DNA of 64,000 nt, taken from assembly GCA_022340805.1 (NCBI GenBank), contig JAJDNF010000072.1, positions 1-64,000 on the forward strand, written 5' to 3'. Shown in pieces: positions 1 through 9,605 of this stretch. The translations under genes and the position numbers were made by a program. The stretch's first letter is position 1, and each line of letters begins with the position of its first letter. This DNA comes from Chromatiaceae bacterium. Its GTDB lineage: Bacteria; Pseudomonadota; Gammaproteobacteria; Chromatiales; Chromatiaceae. The notes under the pieces are model-generated. The model ran no database searches. It was not told the DNA's origin and saw only the letters and a program-made list of their open reading frames with translations.

Positions 1-8
1 GGCCATCC

Positions 9-115
9 GGTGCATTACGGCCTGCGCCTAATGCACCCCACGGCTTGCAGGAACAGCCACCGATCCAGCCCACACCATGCCTGTCCGTAGGGTGCAATGA
101 GCGACGCGAATTGCA
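9..115. repeat. two palindromic GGTGCATT-type hairpin repeats
   Basis: Two imperfect palindromes stand at the left edge: GGTGCATTACG..AATGCACC at about 9-38 and GGGTGCAAT..ATTGCACC at about 92-115. They belong to the same family as the duplicated 88-bp unit at 29291-29522, which also consists of two hairpins with GGTGCA/TGCACC arms. No gene is supported in bases 1-202. This looks like a small dispersed non-coding repeat; its mobility and function are unknown. Confidence 0.55.
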
Positions 116-202
116 CCAAGTCCGCCATTATCCTGAATACGACATGACGGCCTATCCTGCACGGCACCCAGGCGATTCACCGGCAGGCCGCTGCGCGCCG
201 GC

Positions 203-1505
<1,303 letters not shown>

Positions 1506-1613
1506 TCAGTATGTCGTTAGCGGGCGATGGTAACACCGCAGCGCCGCGACTGACGCAGCACCGGGCAGAATGAACCCGCCCCGCAGGTCCGTGTGGACCC
1601 GCCGATCACGCGC

Positions 1614-2756
1614 TCACAGCCCCATCTTTTCGAAGAAGCCCTTTACGCTGTCGACCCAGGAATGTGCGTTCGGACTGTGTTGACGCCCGCCGCCCTGCAA
1701 CGACTCATCCAGCTGGCGCAGCAGCCCACGCTGCTGCTCGGTGAGCTTCACCGGGGTCTCGACCACGACACGGCAGATCAGGTCACCCTGCGGCCCGCCC
1801 CTTACCGGCTTCACGCCCTTGCCTCGCATGCGGAACATCTTGCCGGTCTGGGTGCCCTCCGGAATCCGGAGCTTGACCTTGCCGCCTAGCGTCGGCACCT
1901 CCAGTTCGCCACCGAGCGCCGCAGTGGTGAAGGCGATCGGCACCTCGCAATACAGGTGACTGTCGTCACGGCTGAAGATCGGGTGTTCGCGAACATGCAC
2001 CTGGACATACAGATCGCCGGCCGGACCACCGCTGTCGCTGGCCTCGCCCTCGCCGGCCAGGCGAATCCGGTCGCCGGTGTCGACGCCCGGCGGCACCTTG
2101 ACCGAAAGGGTCTTGGTCTCCTGGACACGCCCCTGGCCACGGCAGGCGCCGCAGGGGTCTTCGATCACCGAGCCACGGCCATGACAGGTCGGGCAGGCCT
2201 GTTGCACCGAGAAGAAGCCCTGCTGCATGCGTACCTGACCGGCACCATGACAGGTCGAACAGGTCTTCGGCGAGGTTCCCTTCTTGGCCCCTGAGCCGCC
2301 GCAACTGTCGCACATTGCCCAGGTCGGCACCTTGATCTTGACGCTGGTGCCGGCCACCGCGTCCTCGAGACTAAGATCCAGGTTATAGCGCAGGTCGGCG
2401 CCGCGCTGCACACGTGCACCGCCGGCGCCGCGCGCGCCGCCGAAGATGTCACCGAACACATCGCCGAAGATATCGCTGAAGCTCGCCCCGCCTCCGCCGA
2501 ATCCGCGTCCGCCACCCATCGAGGGATCAACACCGGCGTGCCCGAACTGGTCGTAGGCGGCACGCTTCTGCGCGTCCGACAACACCTCGTAGGCCTCCTT
2601 GGCCTGCTTGAAGGTCTTCTCCGCCTCACCCGCCTGTTCCCCGGTGTTGCGGTCTGGATGGTGTTTCATCGCCAGCCGGCGATAGGCCTTCTTGATCTCG
2701 GCCTCGCTGGCATTTTTCGCCACGCCGAGGACTTCGTAGTAATCGCGCTTAGACAT
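1614..2756 (-). CDS. dnaJ: chaperone DnaJ (Hsp40)
   Basis: DnaJ stimulates the ATPase of DnaK and delivers unfolded clients. The start is placed at [12 protein letters not shown] (2756), because the 12 codons upstream do not resemble the family; this gives 380 residues. In order: a J domain with the HPD motif (MKHHPDRN), a Gly/Phe-rich linker ([10 protein letters not shown]), four CxxCxGxG zinc-binding repeats ([32 protein letters not shown]), and the C-terminal substrate-binding domains. It follows dnaK after a 172-base gap containing two strong hairpins, so expression may be partly uncoupled from dnaK. Confidence 0.97.
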   Translation of the reverse strand: MSKRDYYEVLGVAKNASEAEIKKAYRRLAMKHHPDRNTGEQAGEAEKTFKQAKEAYEVLSDAQKRAAYDQFGHAGVDPSMGGGRGFGGGGASFSDIFGDVFGDIFGGARGAGGARVQRGADLRYNLDLSLEDAVAGTSVKIKVPTWAMCDSCGGSGAKKGTSPKTCSTCHGAGQVRMQQGFFSVQQACPTCHGRGSVIEDPCGACRGQGRVQETKTLSVKVPPGVDTGDRIRLAGEGEASDSGGPAGDLYVQVHVREHPIFSRDDSHLYCEVPIAFTTAALGGELEVPTLGGKVKLRIPEGTQTGKMFRMRGKGVKPVRGGPQGDLICRVVVETPVKLTEQQRGLLRQLDESLQGGGRQHSPNAHSWVDSVKGFFEKMGL

Positions 2757-2835
2757 CAGACTTCCCAAAATGGAAAACCGCCAAAGACGCAAAGGACGTG
2801 AAGTTGTTCACTTACGCCCCGCGACCCCGGCGGCT

Positions 2836-2907
2836 CGGGAGGACCTTTCCTCCCGATGACAATCGCCACTCGGCAACCGCGACGACCTGCCGGCGGGCAG
2901 TTCGTCG
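2836..2907. other. two strong hairpins between dnaK and dnaJ
   Basis: Two inverted repeats lie in the dnaK-dnaJ spacer. At 2836-2855 an 8-bp perfect stem CGGGAGGA/TCCTCCCG closes a 4-base loop. At 2880-2907 CGACGA/TCGTCG plus CTGCC/GGCAG form a stem with one mismatch and a 4-base loop. Neither is followed by a T-run on the minus strand, so they look more like RNA-processing or partial-attenuation structures than full terminators. Confidence 0.5.
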
Positions 2908-2928
2908 CGGCCGCTGTGGTTATGCTTT

Positions 2929-4884
2929 TTACTTACCGTCTTTGACCTCTTCGAACTCGGCATCGACGACGTCGTCATCGGCCTTGCCCGACTCGGCACC
3001 GGCCGACCCGGCAGCCCCGGCAGCACCGGCGGCGCCTGCCGCCCCCGCGGCCTCACCACCGCCCTGCTGCGCGTACATGCGCTCGGCCATCTTGCCGGAT
3101 GCCTCGGCCAGGGCCTTGGTCTTGGCCTCGATGGCGTCCTTGTCGGAACCCTTCATGGCCTCTTCGAGTTCGGCAATCGCCTTCTCGATCGCCTCTTTCT
3201 CACCGGCCTCGAGCTTGTCGTCGCCCATCTCCTGCATCGACTTGCGGGTCGCGTGGATCATGCCGTCCGCCTGGTTGCGCGCATTGACCACCTCGTGGAA
3301 CTTCTTGTCCTCGTCGGCATGCGCCTCAGCGTCCTTCACCATCTTTTCGATCTCGTCTTCCGAGAGACCGGAAGAGGCGGTGATGCGGATCGAGGTGTGC
3401 TTGCCGGTCGCCTTGTCCTTGGCCGATACGTGCAGGATACCGTTCGCGTCGATGTCGAAGCTGACCTCGATCTGCGGTACACCGCGTGGCGCCGGCGGGA
3501 TGTCGCCGAGGTCGAAGCGTCCCAGCGACTTGTTGGCCGAGGCCTGCTCACGCTCACCCTGGAGTACGTGGACGGTGACCGCGGTCTGGTTGTCGTCCGC
3601 GGTCGAGAACGTCTGCGAGGCATTGGTCGGGATCGTGGTGTTCTTCTCGATCAGCTTGGTCATCACGCCGCCCAGGGTCTCGATGCCCAGCGACAGCGGG
3701 GTCACGTCGAGCAGCAGCACGTCCTTGACCTGGCCACCGAGCACGCCGCCCTGGATGGCTGCGCCGACCGCGACCGCCTCATCCGGGTTGACGTCCTTGC
3801 GCGGTGCCTTGCCGAAGAACTTCTCGACCAGCTCCTGCACCTTGGGCATGCGCGTCTGGCCGCCGACCAGGATCACGTCGTCGATGTCCGAGGCCGATAC
3901 GCCGGCGTCTTTCATCGCGATCTTGCACGGCTCCAGGGTACGCTGCACCAGCTCGTCGACCAGCGACTCGAGCTTGGCCCGGGTCAGCTTGATGTTCATG
4001 TGCTTCGGACCGCTCGCATCGGCCGTGATGTACGGAAGATTGATGTCGGTCTGCTGGCTGCTCGACAGCTCGATCTTGGCCTTCTCGGCCGATTCCTTCA
4101 GGCGCTGCAGCGCCAGCGGGTCCTTCTTCAGATCGACGCCCTGGTCCTTCTTGAATTCGGACACCAGGAAATCGATGATCCGCATATCGAAGTCTTCGCC
4201 GCCGAGGAAGGTGTCACCATTGGTCGACAGCACCTCGAACTGGTGCTCACCGTCCACCTCGGCGACCTCGATGATCGATACGTCGAAGGTGCCGCCACCC
4301 AGGTCGTACACGGCCAGCTTCTTGTCGCCCTTGGACTTGTCCAGACCATAGGCGAGCGCCGCCGCGGTCGGCTCGTTGATGATGCGCTTGACGTCCAGGC
4401 CGGCAATGCGTCCGGCATCCTTGGTCGCCTGGCGCTGCGAATCGTTGAAGTAGGCCGGCACAGTGATTACCGCCTCGGTGACCGTCTCACCCAGGTAATC
4501 CTCTGCGGTCTTCTTCATCTTCTGCAGCACCTTGGCCGAGATCTCCGGCGGCGCCATCTTGGTGCCGTTCACCTCGACCCAGGCGTCGCCGTTGTCCGCC
4601 TTGACGATCTTGTACGGCACCATGTCGATGTCCTTGTCAACGACCTTGTCGCCGAAACGGCGGCCGATCAGGCGCTTGATCGCGTACAGGGTGTTGTGCG
4701 GATTGGTCACCGCCTGGCGCTTGGCGCTCTGCCCGACCAGTACCTCGCCATCGCTGGTATAGGCGATGATCGACGGCGTGGTGCGATCGCCCTCGCTGTT
4801 CTCGATGACCTTGGCCTTGCCGCCTTCCATGACCGCAACACACGAGTTGGTGGTGCCGAGGTCGATACCGATGATCTTGCCCAT
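2929..4884 (-). CDS. dnaK: chaperone DnaK (Hsp70)
   Basis: DnaK is the ATP-dependent Hsp70 of the cytoplasm. The product is 651 residues, slightly longer than E. coli DnaK. It begins [16 protein letters not shown] (phosphate 1 loop) and carries the phosphate 2 motif [13 protein letters not shown], the adenosine motif [10 protein letters not shown], and the interdomain linker [14 protein letters not shown]. The C terminus has a low-complexity Gly-Ala tract (GAAGAAGAAGAAG) before the conserved [11 protein letters not shown] tail. It sits downstream of grpE with its own sigma-32-type promoter and upstream of dnaJ. Confidence 0.98.
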   Translation of the reverse strand: MGKIIGIDLGTTNSCVAVMEGGKAKVIENSEGDRTTPSIIAYTSDGEVLVGQSAKRQAVTNPHNTLYAIKRLIGRRFGDKVVDKDIDMVPYKIVKADNGDAWVEVNGTKMAPPEISAKVLQKMKKTAEDYLGETVTEAVITVPAYFNDSQRQATKDAGRIAGLDVKRIINEPTAAALAYGLDKSKGDKKLAVYDLGGGTFDVSIIEVAEVDGEHQFEVLSTNGDTFLGGEDFDMRIIDFLVSEFKKDQGVDLKKDPLALQRLKESAEKAKIELSSSQQTDINLPYITADASGPKHMNIKLTRAKLESLVDELVQRTLEPCKIAMKDAGVSASDIDDVILVGGQTRMPKVQELVEKFFGKAPRKDVNPDEAVAVGAAIQGGVLGGQVKDVLLLDVTPLSLGIETLGGVMTKLIEKNTTIPTNASQTFSTADDNQTAVTVHVLQGEREQASANKSLGRFDLGDIPPAPRGVPQIEVSFDIDANGILHVSAKDKATGKHTSIRITASSGLSEDEIEKMVKDAEAHADEDKKFHEVVNARNQADGMIHATRKSMQEMGDDKLEAGEKEAIEKAIAELEEAMKGSDKDAIEAKTKALAEASGKMAERMYAQQGGGEAAGAAGAAGAAGAAGSAGAESGKADDDVVDAEFEEVKDGK

Positions 4885-4928
4885 GATGATTAATCTCCGA
4901 TTCAGGAATTCTTTGGAAGCTGTTGCCC

Positions 4929-4956
4929 AGATAGGGCTTTTTTTTGCATTTTCAAG
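4929..4956 (-). promoter_or_regulatory. sigma-32 heat-shock promoter of dnaK
   Basis: On the minus strand CTTGAAA (4956-4950) is followed by a 13-base spacer and CCCTATCT (4936-4929). This matches the sigma-32 consensus CTTGAAA-N13-CCCCATNT in the -35 element and in all but one or two positions of the -10. It ends about 45 bases upstream of the dnaK start codon. Confidence 0.8.
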
Positions 4957-4972
4957 ACAGTTGGCGAATCTT

Positions 4973-5584
4973 TCACGGCCCCGGGTTGGCTGCCTGTGAG
5001 ACCAGGACCATCGCCGGGCGCACCAGCCGGCCGTTCAGCGTGTAGCCCTTCTGCACCACCGCCACGACCGTGTTCGGCGGCACGTCGGCACGCGGCTGCA
5101 TCGACATCGCCTGGTGGAACTCCGGGTTGAACGGCTGGTTGATCGGGTCGATCTGCTCGACACCGAACTTGGCCATCGCGTCGCCGAGCATCTTCAGCGT
5201 GAGTTCGGTGCCCTCGCGCAGCTTGTTTACGTCTGCAGCCGGGTCCTGGGCCGCATTGTGGCCGAGCTCGAGGCTGTCCCGGACGCCGAGCAGTTCGGCG
5301 ACGAACTTGTCCAGCGCGAACTTGTGCGCATTCTCCAGGTCGCGGGCATGGCGCTTCTTCAGGTTGTCGAGCTCGGCATGTGCGCGCACCATCTGCTGGA
5401 AGTGCTCATCGGCCTTGGCGCGCGCCTGTTCCAACAGCTTGCTCAGGTCGCCCGCCGAGTGCTCGGCGATCCCGCTGTCGACCTCCATCTCGGCGGCGCC
5501 CTCTTCGAAGGTCGCCGCGTCGGCGCCTGCGTTGACCTCTTCCCGTTCGTTCTGCCGCGCAGACGGATCCTGCTGTTCAGTCAT
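4973..5584 (-). CDS. grpE: nucleotide exchange factor GrpE
   Basis: GrpE releases ADP from DnaK. The start at MTEQQD (5584) gives 203 residues; a longer form from 5599 is less likely. An acidic disordered N terminus (about residues 1-50) is followed by the long coiled coil ([30 protein letters not shown]) and the C-terminal beta-wing domain ending in the GrpE signature, with [16 protein letters not shown] and [10 protein letters not shown]. It lies between hrcA and dnaK on the same strand and has a sigma-32-type promoter in the gap to hrcA. Confidence 0.96.
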   Translation of the reverse strand: MTEQQDPSARQNEREEVNAGADAATFEEGAAEMEVDSGIAEHSAGDLSKLLEQARAKADEHFQQMVRAHAELDNLKKRHARDLENAHKFALDKFVAELLGVRDSLELGHNAAQDPAADVNKLREGTELTLKMLGDAMAKFGVEQIDPINQPFNPEFHQAMSMQPRADVPPNTVVAVVQKGYTLNGRLVRPAMVLVSQAANPGP

Positions 5585-5662
5585 CAAAACCTCGCACAAG
5601 CCTTTGAATTGTGGATATTTAATCCCGTCAGGAACATTCCGTTCCCGGGTGCTTTGCGAGCC

Positions 5663-5691
5663 TATATGGGGGCGCCTGCAGGGATTACAAG
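5663..5691 (-). promoter_or_regulatory. sigma-32 heat-shock promoter of grpE
   Basis: On the minus strand CTTGTAA (5691-5685), a 13-base spacer and CCCCATATA (5671-5663) form a near-perfect sigma-32 promoter. It lies in the 133-base gap between hrcA and grpE, about 79 bases before the grpE start. No CIRCE inverted repeat was seen here. Confidence 0.85.
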
Positions 5692-5717
5692 CGCACAGCG
5701 TGCAAATCGCGGCGGAA

Positions 5718-6779
5718 TCAGCGCGAGGCCAGTGCGCTGCCCAGGATCTTCGCGGTGATGTCGACGATCGGGATGACCCGGTCGTAGGCGATCCGGGTCG
5801 GACCGATTACACCGAGCACCCCGACCACCTCCGAGTCGATCTCGTAGGGCGCGGTGATCACCGAGCAGTCCTTGAGCGTGCTGTAGCCGGACTCCTCGCC
5901 GATGAAGATCTGAACCCCGTCGGCCTCGAGGCTGCGGTCGAGCAGATGCAGGATCTCCTGCTTCTCGGTGAAGGCATTGAACAGCGACCTCAGGCTGTCC
6001 ATCTGGGCCAGCTCATCGAAGTCCATCAGGTTGGTCTGACCCGCGACCACGAAGTCGCCGAGCTCGTCCGAACCCGGGTCCTCCACGCCGAAGGCTGCGC
6101 TGGCAACCTCCAGGGCCTGCACCATCAGCGCGTCCAGGTGGCGCCTGGTCTCCTGCATCTCGCGCACGACCAGCCGGCGGATACCCGCCAGGTCGTTGCC
6201 GGCGTAGTGACCCGTGATGTAGTTGCTGAGCTGCTCGAGTTCGCTGCGGTTGAACACCCGCGAGGTCTCGATGATGCGGTTGTAGACCTCGCCCGCCGAG
6301 GTCACGATCACGGTCAGCACGCGCACGTCCGACAACGGCACGAATTCGATCTGCTTGACCCTGACCTGGTTATGCTTGGGTACCATCACCACGCCGGCCA
6401 GGTGGGTGAGATTCGACAGCAGGCGCGAGGCCGAGTCGACCAGGCCCGACGCGGCGCCGCGCGTATCCAGCTGCCGTTCCAGCTGGCGCAGCATGGTCTT
6501 GTCGAGCGGCTTGAGCGACAACAGCGAATCGACAAAAAGCCGGTACCCGGACACCGTCGGTATCCGCCCGGCCGAGGTGTGCGGCGAGGCGACGAACCCC
6601 AGGTCCTCCAGGTCGGCCATCACGTTGCGGATGGTCGCCGGGCTCAGGTCCAGGCCGGCATCCTTGGCCAGGGTGCGCGATCCGACCGGCTGACCGTCGC
6701 GGATATAGCGCTCGATCAACACCTTCAGGAAGTGCTGCGCACGCTCGCTGATCGCTTTATCGAGGCTGCTCGCCGTCAC
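5718..6779 (-). CDS. hrcA: heat-inducible transcription repressor HrcA
   Basis: HrcA represses class I heat-shock genes by binding the CIRCE element. The 353-residue protein starts with a winged-helix domain (RAQHFLKVLIERYIRDGQPVGSRTL at residues about 12-37, with the recognition region SPATIRNVMADLEDLG) and continues with the GAF-like dimerisation region and the HrcA C-terminal block (FIGEESGYSTLKDCSVI, VGVLGVIGPTRIAYDRVIPIVD). It is the first gene of the hrcA-grpE-dnaK-dnaJ group and is divergent from nadK. CIRCE was not found next to it, so its targets (groESL is the usual one) probably lie outside this window. Confidence 0.95.
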   Translation of the reverse strand: MTASSLDKAISERAQHFLKVLIERYIRDGQPVGSRTLAKDAGLDLSPATIRNVMADLEDLGFVASPHTSAGRIPTVSGYRLFVDSLLSLKPLDKTMLRQLERQLDTRGAASGLVDSASRLLSNLTHLAGVVMVPKHNQVRVKQIEFVPLSDVRVLTVIVTSAGEVYNRIIETSRVFNRSELEQLSNYITGHYAGNDLAGIRRLVVREMQETRRHLDALMVQALEVASAAFGVEDPGSDELGDFVVAGQTNLMDFDELAQMDSLRSLFNAFTEKQEILHLLDRSLEADGVQIFIGEESGYSTLKDCSVITAPYEIDSEVVGVLGVIGPTRIAYDRVIPIVDITAKILGSALASR

Positions 6780-6848
6780 TTGTTGCTACCGCCGGTTCCA
6801 AGGCCTGTACACAGAGTAGACCCTAGGCCAGGCTCAGGGTTCGAATTG

Positions 6849-6878
6849 ATTATGTGGAGGCAGTTTTTGGGGTGTCAA
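6849..6878 (-). promoter_or_regulatory. sigma-70-type promoter upstream of hrcA
   Basis: On the minus strand TTGACA (6878-6873), an 18-base spacer and CATAAT (6854-6849) form a good vegetative promoter about 70 bases before the hrcA start. The same region can be read as a weak sigma-32 site (CTTGACA-N13-CTCCACATA), so dual recognition is possible. Confidence 0.6.
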
Positions 6879-6965
6879 GGAAGCCTTCCGCGGCGCCCTT
6901 GGCGCCTGCGGTGACGCGTGCTAGTTTGCGGGCTGACCCCGGAACCGGCGAAACAGCAGAAAATC

Positions 6966-7847
6966 GTGAATTCAGCGGCCACCCCCTTTCGGCGTATCGC
7001 GGTGATTGCCAAGCCGGACGCCGCCGGACACCTGAAATCGACCCTGCACAAGCTGCGCGAGGTCCTTGATCGGCGCGGCCTGAGCATGCTGCCGGACCCG
7101 CGCACTGCCAGCCTGCTAGACCAGGGACAGGGAATCCCGATCGAGGACCTGGCCTGCAGCTGCGACCTGGCGGTGGTGGTCGGAGGCGACGGCACCCTGC
7201 TCAGCGCGGCACGCCAGATGGCCGACCGCAGTGTCCCGTTGCTCGGCGTGAACCTCGGTCGCCTGGGATTCCTGGTCGACGTGAACCCAAGCGACATCGG
7301 CGAGACCCTGTCGGCCGTGCTCGACGGCCACTATCACGAAGAGCAACGCTTCCTGCTCAGCGCGCAGATCGGCAAGCAGCCGCCCACCCTGGCGTTCAAC
7401 GATGTCGTCCTGCACAAGTGGAACATCGCCCGCATGATCGAGTTCGAGACCTGGATCGGCGGGCGCTTCATCTATACCCAGCGCTCCGACGGCCTGATCG
7501 TCTCCACCCCGACCGGTTCGACCGCCTACGCGCTGTCCGGTGGCGGCCCGCTGTTGACCCCGGGCCTGGATGCCATCGCGCTGGTGCCGATCTGTCCGCA
7601 CACCTTGAGTAACCGGCCGATCGTCGTGCGAGCCGACAGCGAGATCGAGATATCGGTATGCGGGCACACCGACCCGAAGGACGTTCGTATCACCTGCGAT
7701 GGCGCGACCAGCCTGACGATCGACGACGGCGACAAGCTGAACATCTGCCGGCACCCGACGCGGGTGCGCCTGCTGCACCCGGTCGGTCACGACCATTTCG
7801 AGGTGTTGCGTGCCAAACTCGGCTGGGGCGAACTGCCGAAGAACTGA
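6966..7847 (+). CDS. nadK: NAD kinase
   Basis: NadK phosphorylates NAD to NADP in the cytoplasm. The GTG at 6966 gives 293 residues beginning VNSAATPFRRIAVIAKPDA, which fits the family; an upstream ATG at 6918 in the same frame would add 16 non-conserved residues. Visible motifs are the GGDGT catalytic signature (VVVGGDGTLLSA), GVNLGRLGFLVDV, and PTGSTAYALSGGGP. It is divergent from hrcA and is followed by recN 68 bases downstream on the same strand, a common gammaproteobacterial pairing. Confidence 0.95.
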   Translation: MNSAATPFRRIAVIAKPDAAGHLKSTLHKLREVLDRRGLSMLPDPRTASLLDQGQGIPIEDLACSCDLAVVVGGDGTLLSAARQMADRSVPLLGVNLGRLGFLVDVNPSDIGETLSAVLDGHYHEEQRFLLSAQIGKQPPTLAFNDVVLHKWNIARMIEFETWIGGRFIYTQRSDGLIVSTPTGSTAYALSGGGPLLTPGLDAIALVPICPHTLSNRPIVVRADSEIEISVCGHTDPKDVRITCDGATSLTIDDGDKLNICRHPTRVRLLHPVGHDHFEVLRAKLGWGELPKN

Positions 7848-7915
7848 GCCGGACCGATCGTGCGTTGCCCCTCGACCATCCCACCACCCCACAGCACAGC
7901 CACTGGGTGTACTGC

Positions 7916-9595
7916 ATGTTGAGCCGTATTACCGTTAGCAACCTGGTCATCGTGCGCAGCCTGGACCTGGCGCTGCGACCGGGCATGACCGCGCTGACCG
8001 GCGAGACCGGCGCCGGCAAGTCGATCCTGATCGACGCGCTGGGTCTCGCGCTCGGCGACAAGGCCGACAACGGCATGATCCGTGCCGGCGCGGACAAGGC
8101 CGAGGTCAGCGTCAGCTTCGAACTGCACGACGATTCGCCGGCGCACGAGTGGCTGGCCCAGCACGATCTAGCCGCCGACGGTGACTGCCTGCTGCGCCGC
8201 GTGCTGGTGCGTGACGGGCGCAGCCGCGCCTACATCAACGGCATTGCCTCGCCACAGGGCCTGCTGCGCGAACTCGGCGAACTGCTGATCGACATCCATG
8301 GTCAGCATGCCCACCAATCGCTGCTGCGACCGGCCGCGCAGCGCCAGTTGCTGGACGAGTTTGCCGGGCTGCGTGACGCTGTACGCGAGGTCGCGCAGCT
8401 GTTCCAGGCATGGCGCCGGTCGCAGGACGAGTGCGCGGCCCTCAGACAGGCCGGCGAGGATCGCGCCAACCGTCTGGACTACCTGAGCTTCCAGATCAGC
8501 GAACTGGATGGACTGGCCTGCGAACCCGATGCGCTGCACGAACTGGAGGCCGAACACGCACGCCTGGCGCATGCCGAACGCCTGCTCGGTGAAAGCAGCG
8601 CCGTGCTGGCGCTGCTGAGCGACGCAGAGCCCTCTCTGCAGCAGTCGCTGAACCACGCCACGCATGTGCTGGCCGAATTGAGTGAACTCGACCCCGGCCT
8701 GGGCGAGGTGCGCGAACTGCTCGAGAGCGCCGGCATACAGCTCGACGAGGCGGCTGCGGCCTTGCGCCACTACCAGGACCGGGTCGAGCTGGACCCGCAG
8801 CGCCTGCAACAGGTCGACGGGCAGCTTGCCCGTCTGCACGATGCCGCGCGCAAGCACCGGGTGAAGCCCGAGGCGCTTGCGGACCTGCTCGCCGGCCTGC
8901 GCGCCGAGGCGGAACAGCTCGAGAATGCGGACAGCAGCCTGCTCAGACTGCAGCGCGCCACGCAGGAGCGCGAGGCGGCCTACCTGGACGCGGCGCGGCG
9001 GCTCAGCGGTGCGCGCAGCGAGGCCGCGCAGACGCTGTCACACCGGGTCACCGAGAGCATGCAGCAACTCGGCATGCGTGGCGGCAGTTTCCGCGTAGCC
9101 TGTGATGCCGAGCCGGACAAGGCGACCGCGCATGGTCTCGACCGGGTCAGCTACCGGGTGGCCACCAATCCGGGCCAGCCCGAGGCGGCGCTGGGCGATG
9201 TCGCGTCGGGCGGCGAATTGTCGCGCATCAGCCTGGCGATTCAGGTCGCCACCGCCAACTGCGGCAGCGTAGCGACGCTGATCTTCGACGAGGTCGACGT
9301 CGGCATCGGCGGCGCCGTGGCCGAGATCGTCGGCCAGCTGCTGCGCCGTCTCGGCGTGGACCGCCAGGTGCTGTGCGTCACCCACCTGCCGCAGGTCGCA
9401 TCGCAGGCACACCAGCAACTGCGCGTGCACAAGCTGACCGATGGCAAGACCACCGAGACCCGCATCGACACGCTCGACGAGCGCGCGCGGATCGACGAGA
9501 TCGCGCGCATGCTGGGCGGCGTGGATATCACCGAACAGACCCGGCGGCACGCCGACGAGATGATCCGTCTCGCGCAGAAGCTGTCGGCGTCGTAG
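7916..9595 (+). CDS. recN: DNA repair protein RecN
   Basis: RecN is an SMC-like ATPase acting in double-strand break repair. The start at MLSRITVSNLVIV (7916) gives 559 residues, the normal size; the open frame extends upstream but without family similarity. A Walker A motif GETGAGKSILID lies near residue 32, the middle is a long Glu/Ala/Leu-rich coiled coil (about 150-370), and the C-terminal head has the ABC signature region ASGGELSRISLAI and Walker B TLIFDEVDVGIGG. No LexA box was confidently identified in the short spacer to nadK. Confidence 0.96.
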   Translation: MLSRITVSNLVIVRSLDLALRPGMTALTGETGAGKSILIDALGLALGDKADNGMIRAGADKAEVSVSFELHDDSPAHEWLAQHDLAADGDCLLRRVLVRDGRSRAYINGIASPQGLLRELGELLIDIHGQHAHQSLLRPAAQRQLLDEFAGLRDAVREVAQLFQAWRRSQDECAALRQAGEDRANRLDYLSFQISELDGLACEPDALHELEAEHARLAHAERLLGESSAVLALLSDAEPSLQQSLNHATHVLAELSELDPGLGEVRELLESAGIQLDEAAAALRHYQDRVELDPQRLQQVDGQLARLHDAARKHRVKPEALADLLAGLRAEAEQLENADSSLLRLQRATQEREAAYLDAARRLSGARSEAAQTLSHRVTESMQQLGMRGGSFRVACDAEPDKATAHGLDRVSYRVATNPGQPEAALGDVASGGELSRISLAIQVATANCGSVATLIFDEVDVGIGGAVAEIVGQLLRRLGVDRQVLCVTHLPQVASQAHQQLRVHKLTDGKTTETRIDTLDERARIDEIARMLGGVDITEQTRRHADEMIRLAQKLSAS

Positions 9596-9605
9596 CGCTG
9601 GCGCC

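Noticed and set aside
3253-4893. A 546-codon plus-strand open frame antisense to dnaK
   Set aside because: It is the reverse-complement shadow of a high-GC dnaK; it has no recognisable domain and a His/Arg/Leu-biased composition.
5585-6917. Possible CIRCE element around hrcA and grpE
   Set aside because: Neither TTAGCACTC nor GAGTGCTAA was found in the hrcA-grpE or hrcA-nadK gaps; sigma-32 and sigma-70 promoters explain the region.
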